From: Rhipicephalus microplus
Taxonomy: Eukaryota > Arthropoda > Arachnida > Ixodida > Ixodidae
Direction: 5' to 3'
Assembly (NCBI RefSeq): GCF_043290135.1
Contig: NC_134710.1
Span: 201,184,692 to 201,248,691, forward strand
Length of the DNA stretch: 64,000 nucleotides
Made by a program: the position numbers and the translations under genes. Under the pieces are notes generated by a model, which worked only from the letters and a program-made list of their open reading frames with translations, did not search any database and was not told where the DNA came from. Positions 55,801 through 64,000 of the stretch are shown piece after piece (position 1 is the stretch's first letter; every line of letters starts with the position of its first letter).

Positions 55801-56374
55801 CCTTAGCAGTATGGGGCTTGATGACCTGATGCTGTTATTCCGACTGTCCCTACGTCTATGGCATAAGCCGACTATTTTTAGTTTCTTTAAGGAAAGTACA
55901 TAAAAAGAGATGTCAACCAAAACAGAAAATGTCGTTTGCTATACTTGCAGAAAAGAAAGCGGCAACGGCAAGTAGAAATATAAGTATAGAAAGCACAGAC
56001 ACACGTGCACAGCCGTCCGTGAATCCTATATATATACAGTGCAAGGTTACGCGCGGTCCCCTGAAGACCGCCTCAAGCTAAATTAATTTTTGCGCGGGTT
56101 GCTTGAGCTCAAAAACTATTGCCGTTGCTTCGTCGTGATTTGCTGCGACAACTTTTTTTTTTAGTTTCTATTTCGAAATGATTTACTCTGATAATGAACT
56201 GGGGTCAAAGCAGTCTAGCACAGTTTCTCGAGACAGTCATTAGACGTTCTGTACGGAAATAGCTAACCTTAAAAAACGCTTAGTGGCGCCTTTGTTATTG
56301 AAATTCTCTGCTAATCTCGTGACCTTTCTTTAATTAAGGTCTTGTGTGAAGTTTGAATAATGGGACTATAGGCA
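55801..56374. other. anonymous DNA
   Basis: No gene or repeat is recognised. A T run lies at 56153-56162. Confidence 0.5.
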
Positions 56375-56780
56375 CGGCTGCGTTCAAAGCATCAGTGCCA
56401 TGAAAACATCTCTGGGACTCGAGTCATTGTCGTTCCTTCGGAGGATTGCAAAGCTGTGCCTGTTCCGTCCGCCTTTCTATAACTTCACTCAACTTCACGG
56501 TAAACTCTTTAACCCACCAAATCGTACATCTCGTCACCTTTTTAACTCGTGCAGCATCCAGCGGTTTCACGGTTTCACTTCTTCTTTTAATTCATCTTTT
56601 TTTCCCGATAGCCTATGGAACGTTTCGTCTTACAGTGCTGTCATCGAATGTGACCACGTTGTGCTTAAGCAGTTGCTCACTTACCACTTCGCGTTAACAT
56701 GCATTATGGCCTTACACTGTTCTCTTTTTTTTGTTTTCGCCTTCTTTATGCTGCCTCGTTCAAGTACCTTTTGTTGTGCT
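56375..56780 (+). mobile_element. C-terminal remnant of a CR1/L2-type reverse transcriptase
   Basis: An open frame from 56400 reads SLGLESLSFLRRIAKLCLF, then HGKLFNPPNRTSRHLFNSCS and then FNSSFFPDSLWNVSS. This is the usual end of ORF2 in CR1/L2/Jockey-type elements: an LxSLxxRRxIxxLCLF block, a PPxRTSxRxxxS block and a SFFPxxxxxWNxL block. The polymerase core is missing. A truncated Ruka lies directly downstream, which makes the combined frame artificially long (181 codons). Confidence 0.82.
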
Positions 56781-56794
56781 TCTAAACAAGTATT

Positions 56795-56977
56795 TCCCGG
56801 CTGCGGCGGCTGCATTTCCGATGGAGGTGGAAATGTTGTAGGCCCGTGTGCTCAGATTTGGGTGCACGTTAAAGAACCGCAGGTGGTCAAAATTTCCGGA
56901 GTCCTCCACTACGGCGTCTCTCATAATCATATGGTGGTTTTGTGACGTTAAACCCCACATATCAATAAATCAATCAA
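56795..56977 (+). mobile_element. 5'-truncated Ruka SINE
   Basis: Begins at CCCGGCTGCGGCGGC, just past the B box, and ends in the CAATAAATCAATCAA tail. Perfect target-site duplications TCTAAACAAGTATT stand at 56781-56794 and 56978-56991, which marks it as one of the younger insertions here. Confidence 0.96.
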
Positions 56978-56991
56978 TCTAAACAAGTATT

Positions 56992-58267
56992 GCGTTTGTC
57001 TTTGATAAACGTTTTAATATTGTGATCTGATATGTTTCATTCTTTTCGTTCCCTAAGTGACCTCCCCATCTCCTTATGTAGTACTCTGAGAGGGGCCTTT
57101 TAGGGATAAATGATAATGATGAGATCATATCTGGTCCCGCCGCGGTTCACACACTTTAGTGCTTAGTGATGCGCAGAGAAATGCGCTCCGTCTGGCTGGA
57201 CCAGATATGGATTCTTGGCAGAAGTTGTTACATCTTCTGTCTTTTTTTTTTCTTCAAACAAACAGTCAAAAGATAACAGTTACCTTGTTCCGCCCTCCCT
57301 GCCTCATTTAGTTGTTTCGCGTTAAGTGGCCGTAGATTTTGTGGTCATCTATAGTCCAACAAAAAGTACTTCTGAACACCTCACTGCTTTGACGAAGGAA
57401 AAACATACGGTGATCAAAGAGGATGGAGGGACTGGCACACTCGCTTTCATGGTGGGTCTATCCTACAATGGGGAGATGCCCGATTACCGGGTCACTCGCT
57501 TTCAGTATAGCGGCGCGTTGCCGCCAGCGAGAGCGCAATCAACCACAGCATAGTAGCGCCGATTAGTCGTCGCATCATTGCTCGACACCGACCGACCTTG
57601 ACGACGTTCATATTAGGCTGCCGCGATGACAGGCGCCTACCATGGCTTCATTCATCATCCGCGGAACTGCAGGGCACGCGGCCGAGTCGGGAGACTCGCC
57701 TCCTTGTCTTGCGCCCTGTTTATCCTCCCGCGCCGGGCAGCAGTGTGGACTTGTCCCTCCGCATGGACCATGGCGGCTTTGTTTTCGTATTTGTTGCTCG
57801 CGCGGTGTATTGGCCCCTAGGAAGTGTGCGGGAGCGTAGTATCGCATCATGCTTGTCATGGCGATGTGCTACTGCTCGCGCGTACACGGCTTCTGCTGCG
57901 CTCTGTCTCCAATACAGATGAGCTGAACAATAAACCCGCACGCGTCCTGATGACCCCTGTCCCTCCTGGTTCTCCCGGCTTGTGCGGTACGTTGTACGCT
58001 AATATCGCTCAATCACGTTGCATGAAAGGATTATGTACCGATTGCACATATCATATATTAAGCTGTGTTAGGAAAATGGGAGTGTTTTATACGATTTATA
58101 GCGGTCCTGTACCCCGTAGCTTGGTTACGTGGACGACCTTTATGAATGATTCTACAGAACAGGTGAAAAAGATGGTGATCACTTATGGTTACAAATGATG
58201 CCGCCCGTATTTAACACTTAGAGTAAAACGGCAAAAAATAGCAGTAATAATGATTACATGTGCCACA
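56992..58267. other. unassigned DNA; possible retroelement end at 57.6-57.95 kb
   Basis: From about 57540 to 57950 the sequence is GC-rich and ends in GAGCTGAACAATAAACCCGC, with an AATAAA signal at 57927. It could be an LTR or a terminal exon. ORFs of 64-124 codons overlap on both strands and none is recognisable. Confidence 0.35.
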
Positions 58268-58277
58268 TACTATAAAC

Positions 58278-58425
58278 GAATAAATGCTGTAGGCCCGTGT
58301 GTTCAGGTTTGAGTGCACGTTAAAGAACCCCAGATGGTTGAAATTTCCGGAGCCCTCCACTACGGCGTCTCTCATAATCATATGGTGGTTTCGGGATGTT
58401 AAACTTCGCATATGAATCAATCAAT
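58278..58425 (+). mobile_element. 5'-truncated Ruka SINE
   Basis: Starts at ATGCTGTAGGCCCGTG, in the middle of the element, and ends with ATGAATCAATCAAT. Target-site duplications TACTATAAAC (58268-58277) and TACTGTAAAC (58426-58435), one mismatch in 10. Confidence 0.9.
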
Positions 58426-58435
58426 TACTGTAAAC

Positions 58436-58970
58436 AACTGAATGAGGTAGTCGTGAGGTGCCCTAACAACATGTTCACCGAAAGTGAGGGCCATAAGGAA
58501 AAGTGAACAACTTGTGTAACAGATAATTATCAGGCATATTTAGATACTGATAATGATGCACGTGGCGAGAGGGGACTTGTTGAATACGGAAGATTTAATT
58601 ATGATATTTGTTATTACTTATTTTTACAGCTTGGCTAGCGTTAGCTATGGAATCGTCCGATTCTGCGAGCTTTTTGTTTTCTGTTGTGATTGTTGGTAAC
58701 GCCGCCTTGCAAGGCATTTTGCGGGCTTTGCCGAAAGTACTTATCGTGCGTGTTGTTCAATTCGCTGTTTTGTTTTAACTGAATGGCTCAGAGCTCTTAC
58801 GACCTTTCTGACTGGTTGAAAATGCCGTCATTACAGAATTTGCCGAGACGATCGCGTTAGGCGGTGTCCGGAATCGCACACCGACTGTTTGTTTCATAGT
58901 AGAACTCTTGAAAACATATGGTTGGCAATACGCTCAGAAGCTCTTCTAGGGCGACCTATGCGCTGTGCGA
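58436..58970. other. anonymous DNA
   Basis: No gene or repeat is recognised. Confidence 0.5.
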
Positions 58971-59068
58971 TGTCTGCACGTAAAAGAACCACAGGTGGTT
59001 GAAATCACCCGCAGCAGTCTCTCATAGCCTGAGTCGCTTTGGGATGTTAAACATCATACGCAGCACAG
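58971..59068 (+). mobile_element. old SINE fragment, plus strand
   Basis: TGCACGTAAAAGAACCACAG, then GGTGGTTGAAAT, then GTCTCTCATAGCC, then TGGGATGTTAAACATCA, with internal deletions. Confidence 0.75.
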
Positions 59069-61145
59069 TTAACCTCCGCCAGTCAACGTATACAACTTGC
59101 CCCTTTCTTCGTCTTCGTTTTTGCACTTTGCAATCTTCGAATTGGTGAAATATTTAAAAAAACTGAACTTTTATAGCTATATGAAACATTCCATTTATTC
59201 ACGACACGAGGATTTCGAGTGCATGCATATGAAAGACTCGCGTGTTTCGCGTCCACGTATATATGCGCGGTGCATTTGAAAGTGCCCTGGGCGCATGGAG
59301 AAGCGACTCGGCGAGCGTCAGAGCGTGACATGCGTCGAAGATGAGGCTGCGCGCGCTGCTCTTTTGACTGAGCGCGTTCTTGAACGACGGTTAACGACGT
59401 GCTTCGCTAATTAATGAGCAGCGCGTCCGCCGAAGACTCGGTCGCCCGTGAAAGGATGTGCTCCGAGTCCGCGCGCTTACAACATCTATACGTGCATTCG
59501 CAGCGAGGAGAACGAGGGGCATCGGCTGTCTGACTTTTCGCCGTCCGCGTCCTCATTGACAGTCGTTGTGTCGCGCTGTCGTGGCTTCCTCGACGGACTC
59601 CGTTGGGGAAGCTGAGTTCTCCCGATTCTCACGCTTCGGCGAGCGCGCTTTTGGCTCGCGCGTCTCCGCATCATGAGCGCCGAGTTAGGCGAAAAGTTTG
59701 AATAAAAGGCGTGGTGTGCATCGAAATATGCCTCGTCAGGTCGAAGAGCTCTTATCGGGCGTGTCGATGCAGACTAACAGCTGTAGAGCTTTCGGTACGC
59801 AAGAACGGTTGCTATCGAAGCATGTGGTTGTTTTTATTTAGCTCTCTGTTGTTACTCGGATGGCATGTAGCGCACTTCAATGGCACACATATGAACTTCA
59901 AATCAATATTTTGTTTGCATAAACAAAATCTAGAAAAGAAAACTGGGGGAAATTTGACAGTATAGTGAAAGCCCATGCAGACTCACTGAATGAAAATTGT
60001 TATCAAACTGGCCAATTACAGAAGCGCTTACCTAATATTTGTGTCAAATAAGAATGTAATTATGTTTTCTATTTGCTTAAATAGAAGTGAGCCAGATACA
60101 CTTTCAACCAATGAGCTTGCTCGGAGAACAACTCGTAACCAAAAACAGGCAGCATAACCGGCCCTTTAGTCGGTTTTGTGTTTGACCCGTTACCTTGCAT
60201 GCTGTTGCGCTTTTGTTCAATGCGGTGCATTCAAATTGGCGGTGGTGGAGGTGAAAAAGTTCAAGTCCGTTTCCAGAAGCAGTTATGTAAATTCGAGCGG
60301 CATAAATAAAGTACGTACGTGAAAAAAAAAGTGGCCATAATATACGCCCTTGCGAATGAAGAATAAAAAAAAAAGAACGCCAGAGAGAGAATAGACGACT
60401 GAAAGCGCAACGTGGCATTTTCAGATCTTTTTTTTTTTTTGTACGCCGGGGCTTGTCAGGTGACGAAAGTCTCCAGAAACTCGGCTTCTTTCTTTCGAGA
60501 CTACATAGGACGGCACTGAGGAAAGCCTATTTTTGTATTCTGGTGAATTTTGTGGGAATTAATTTTGAAATAATTCATGCACTGCCGCTATACGCATTTC
60601 TCTGCTATAAACCAAAAAAGACCGGAGTAAAATGCTTGATTTAGACTTGGTTATCTTGTATTGCCAAGTGCCAAATTCAACAGTTACCCTAAATGCAGGC
60701 TATAACAGGCAATCCACATTTAAATTGTACTGCTGCTTTGAGAGGTTCTGATGACACGAACAGACAGATAAGAAATGGTTTAGTAAGTTCGGCTATAATG
60801 TCAGAAGCAAGCAGTAACTTGTCGCAATTCCATTTTAGAGTGGATCTTCATAAAAAAACAAAAAAAAAACATAACATAGGTGAGCTACGAAGTTAAGTTG
60901 TAGGTCTATGGTGAGACATGCGTGTATGTTTACGTTTTAGTACAATGCATAGGCTGGTGACCAACATGCATGGCTTTGGTGTGCACGTGCTCAAAAAGCA
61001 GTGATGACGTTGGCAATGCGCACAGTATAACGGAATGAAAGAAGGATACACGGCAGATGCTCACTTATATCTAAAGACCCATATTCAAAAACATGGCAGT
61101 GCAGTAACAGATTGCGTAAGAAAAGTACTAGACAATGGTACCTAT
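59069..61145. other. unassigned DNA; CpG-rich block at 59.3-59.7 kb
   Basis: The block from 59290 to 59710 is CpG-rich and ends in TTTGAATAAAAGGCGTGG, which is TATA-like on the plus strand. No exon follows that I can support. The rest is ordinary, with T or A runs at 60319-60328, 60367-60376 and 60427-60440. Confidence 0.4.
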
Positions 61146-61345
61146 AATAACTTTCGGGGTATTACGTGTGAAAACCACGATTACAAGAGACACCTTAGGG
61201 CTCCGGAACTTCCGACAGCCTTTTTTTTAAGGGGCTCCTAAAAGCGCATTGCCTGTACCATTTCGCCTCCATCGTGGTCGCCTCGGCAGGGACTGGATCC
61301 TGCCACCTTCTGGTCAGTATTCAAGTACGACAACCACAAACAATA
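61146..61345 (-). mobile_element. old diverged SINE, minus strand
   Basis: GGGGTATTACGTGTGAAAAC, TAGGGCTCCGGAAC, TTTCGCCTCCATCG, and a degenerate B box GGACTGGATCCTGCC, in order on the minus strand. Confidence 0.7.
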
Positions 61346-61372
61346 CCACAGGGGCGAATGTCAAGCAATGGT

Positions 61373-61412
61373 TGATTGATTTGTGGGGTTTAACGTCCCA
61401 AAACCACCAATC
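61373..61412 (-). mobile_element. extremely truncated Ruka (about 40 bp of 3' end)
   Basis: Only TGATTGATTTGTGGGGTTTA through CCCAAAACCACCAA is present. Flanking CAAGCAATGGT (61362-61372) and CAGGCAATGGT (61413-61423) look like a target-site duplication with one mismatch in 11. Confidence 0.85.
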
Positions 61413-61554
61413 CAGGCAATGGTCACACATTACCAGTCTAGGTGGCCGCCCCATGACAAGCATTACTTATATGAATAATATGAATTAGAATGTTTGTCTA
61501 TTCTGTTCCTGGTCTTTACCGTTGGCAACATTTATAGAGAGAGACAGGAGGAGG

Positions 61555-61764
61555 GATTGATTGGTTGATTGATTGATATGTGTGGTTTAACGTCCCAAAA
61601 CCACCATATGATTATGAGAGACGCCTTAGTGGAGGCTCCGGAAATTTCGACCGCCTGGGGTTCTTTAACGTGCCCTGAAATCTGAGCACATGGGCCTACA
61701 ACATTTCCGCCTCCATCGGAAATGCAGCCGCCGAAGCCGGGATTCGTTCCCGCGGCCTGCGGGT
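61555..61764 (-). mobile_element. Ruka-type SINE lacking the A box
   Basis: Core and B-box region (GATTCGTTCCCGCG) are present on the minus strand, with a long (GATT)n-like tail. The sequence stops at GCCTGCGGGTGAG, so the first part of the tRNA-like head is missing. Confidence 0.9.
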
Positions 61765-61767
61765 GAG

Positions 61768-61900
61768 AAGAAAGAAAGGCGGGGGGAACAAAAGGCAGGG
61801 AGGTGAGCTAGATGCTCGTCCGGTTTGCTACCCTACACTGGGTGTCGGAATAGGGGTCGGACAGAGGACACATGGAGGGATAAAATGTTCATTGGTCGCC
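61768..61900. repeat. probable interspersed tick repeat
   Basis: AAAGGCGGGGGGAACAAAAG, then GGCAGGGAGGTGAGCTAG, then CCGGTTTGCTACCCTACACT. I remember this phrase (a GGCAGGGAGGTTAACCAG-like variant) as common in tick sequences. No second copy is in the window. Confidence 0.45.
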
Positions 61901-61904
61901 TCTC

Positions 61905-62300
61905 CTGTCTTCGCGCTGTCATCCTGAATGCCCGTACCAGGTTGTCCGAAAAAGACACCGGTTCAAGAACAGATGGAAGATAGAAGAGCAGTTGACCTCG
62001 TCAGGACAGCAGTTGCTGTCTTGTGGAAGACAGGTATATTCTTGTCGAAACATTGGCTGGCTGCACTCTCCGTTCGACCTTTATGTCGGTTTGCTTACGA
62101 CCGCGCTTTTTCTACAGGCATTCCTTCCTACGCGCGATGACGCGGGCGAGTTCCTTATGGGGTCTCGATCGCGGTTTCGTGCCTATGAATAACAATTCTG
62201 GTGCTTTTCTCGATGTACCACATGTTTATTTTTGTCCAGAACAATTATGTGAATACTCGTCGTATCTGTAGGTGTCCGTCGCTTCAGCGGATCAGCTATA
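61905..62300 (+). mobile_element. possible Penelope-type terminal region
   Basis: Contains a perfect hairpin GACAGCAGTTGCTGTC at 62005-62020, then GACAGG...CTTGTC (a 6-bp stem with one G-U pair) followed directly by GAAAC at about 62045-62049, then TTGGCTGG and CGTTCGACCTTTATGTCGG. This order resembles the hammerhead-bearing terminal repeats of Penelope-like elements. The conserved CTGANGA core is not intact. Confidence 0.35.
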
Positions 62301-62512
62301 CGAAACCAGGGGGGGCAGTACCAAGATGAAAAAACAAATGACCGTTGTCAAGTTTATATTTAATATGTGCTAATTTGAAGTTTATAATCACTCACTCTGG
62401 GACACATTTAAGAGTAAAATTAAAGCCAGGTAGCGAGGTCTTTTTAACGGATGTCTGATGCACAGGTGTCATAAACTTCTGTAGTATCTATATCCACGCT
62501 GACTCTTCAAAA

Positions 62513-62755
62513 GCCCCGCCATGGTGGTCTAGTGGCTAAGGTACTCGGATGCTCACTCGCAGGTCGCGAGATTGAATCCCGGCTGGGGCGGCTGCATTTC
62601 CGATGGAGGCGGAAATATTGTAGACCCGTGTACTCAGATTTGGGTGCACGTTAAAGAACCCCAGGTGGTCGAAATTTCCGGAGCCCTCCACAACGGCGTC
62701 TCCCAAAAATCATATGGTTGTTTTGGGACGTTAAACCCCACAAATAAATCAATCA
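62513..62755 (+). mobile_element. Ruka-type SINE, full length, plus strand
   Basis: Head CCCCGCCATGGTGGTCTAG, A box TAGTGGCTAAGGTACTC, B box GAGATTGAATCCC, complete core and AAATAAATCAATCA tail. Perfect 11-bp target-site duplications ACTCTTCAAAA at 62502-62512 and 62756-62766. Confidence 0.96.
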
Positions 62756-62766
62756 ACTCTTCAAAA

Positions 62767-63451
62767 AATGCAAAAAAATCCTTCACTTGCGTTGCAGTCG
62801 TACTGAACTGAACGTTCGTCGGCAGATACCGAATTACGAGAAATTAAATTGTACAGTATGAAAGTGTGGTGCTACATGCTCAATATTTATGCTAAGCAGA
62901 TGTTGTTTTACCCCTCGCTTTCAATTTCAAATTTACAGCGTGGGTCACGAAATGAATTATTGAATGCGTAGTTTGGGTATTTCAATGATTCGTGAAAATG
63001 TTTTCAGTGGTGAGTGAAGCCGCACGATTTAATTTCGTTACCGTCCTCCCGCTCAATTTCCTGCGCTATCTCATGCCTCGCGAGACAATGTGGAGTTACC
63101 CCTTGCCGTCGCGTGGTCTGCATAACGTACGAAGTTTTTCTGGCTGCACGCCTCTCATCTGCAGGGGATCGTGAGTCCGCACTGATCGGTATTATTCAGC
63201 AGCTGCGCTAGAAACATGAAACCAGAAGAAGTGCTGTCCTGCGGCTGTTTCTTAATTTGTTGGGTTTAATCTACAAATAAGTGAATTGCTTTGATGTATA
63301 CTGTACTCCCACAGAAAAAGATTAGCACACGCGACTATTCTGGCCGATAGTCGCTTGTGCCTACTTTTCTGTCTTCGGTGAAAGTACATGGCGAGGCATG
63401 GACATGGAAGACTGAAAGCAAAGGGACGGGCTGCTAGGTAACGCATTATTT
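62767..63451. other. anonymous DNA
   Basis: No supported gene. ORFs of 60-65 codons overlap. Confidence 0.5.
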
Positions 63452-63640
63452 TGAAGAATTTTAACGTCCCGAAACGACGATATGGAGATATTTGTAGTGA
63501 AGGTTTCTGGAAACTTCGATCCCGTCGGGCTTTTCAACGTGCACAAAGCATGTCGCCTCCCCTTAAATGCCGCTACCGTGGCTGCAGTTTGATTTCACGA
63601 CCTTTGGGTTAAAAGTCGAGCTTGGACCAGCATGGCGGGT
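63452..63640 (-). mobile_element. old diverged SINE, minus strand
   Basis: ATTTTAACGTCCCGAAACGA, then TTGTAGTGAAGGTTTCTGG, then TTTTCAACGTGCAC, and a head end GCATGGCGGGT, in order on the minus strand. The B box is degenerate (GTTTGATTTCACG). Confidence 0.8.
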
Positions 63641-63717
63641 GGTTTTCTTGGCTGAGGTTGTAACACCCGATAGAAGGAGCATGGTAGAGTAAACCACTGT
63701 AAACATCAAGTTATGTG

Positions 63718-63896
<179 letters not shown>

Positions 63897-64000
63897 TTTT
63901 TTTTTCTGTGGAAGGTGTTCTATCGGTTAGTCTGGCCGGTGGCTTAAACATTTGGCTTTGAGAGCACCATAGCTCGCTTAATTGGGTCCGGCGACTTCTC

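Overview
The window looks like nuclear DNA from a hard tick, most likely a metastriate tick such as Rhipicephalus. The main evidence is a tRNA-derived SINE that I recognise from memory as the Ruka type. At least nine good copies and about a dozen older relatives are present. They carry a Pol III A/B-box head, a core ending in a reverse-complement GGTTTAACGTCCCAAAACC motif, and a (TCAA)n tail. Remnants of RTE-like and CR1/L2-like non-LTR elements, a Penelope-like element, probable LTR material and many long (AT)n and (CA)n arrays fit a large, repeat-rich arthropod genome. No bacterial operons, ribosome binding sites or CRISPR arrays are seen.

Protein-coding content is very low. The best gene evidence is one exon on the minus strand (3753-4619). 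It encodes a signal peptide followed by a long coiled coil and stops at a consensus splice donor. A weaker candidate is a 35-residue signal-anchor-like ORF at 37888-37995. Most other long ORFs are translations of microsatellites, SINEs or GC-rich blocks.

Layout: 0-5 kb, mostly anonymous DNA plus the coiled-coil exon and its GC-rich upstream block; 5-10 kb, anonymous DNA with LTR-like and other repeats; 10.6-11.06 kb, a promoter-like block with an RFX X-box and two palindromic CREs, followed by a 380 bp (CA)n/(TA)n array; 11.8-12.7 kb, a LINE-tail-like repeat, a full-length Ruka and a foldback; 15-18.1 kb, two head-to-head copies of a composite tRNA-SINE repeat and a decayed RTE carrying a nested Ruka; 18-36 kb, microsatellites, older SINEs, an RNase-H-type LINE end, a foldback and a perfect 30 bp hairpin; 36-47 kb, nested SINEs, CpG-rich pyrimidine-biased blocks and a GT/GC array with higher-order structure; 47.4-49.2 kb, a second RTE copy; 50-51.5 kb, another composite repeat with a nested truncated Ruka; 54.3 kb, a TIR element with TAA duplications; 55.2-57 kb, a Penelope GIY-YIG remnant, a CR1/L2-type reverse transcriptase C-terminus and a truncated Ruka; 61-64 kb, a cluster of SINEs, a Penelope-terminus-like segment and a terminal (CA)n array.

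The genes do not form a pathway. The coherent story is one of nested retroelement insertions that can be ordered in time by their target-site duplications. All family names come from recognition by eye, without a database search.
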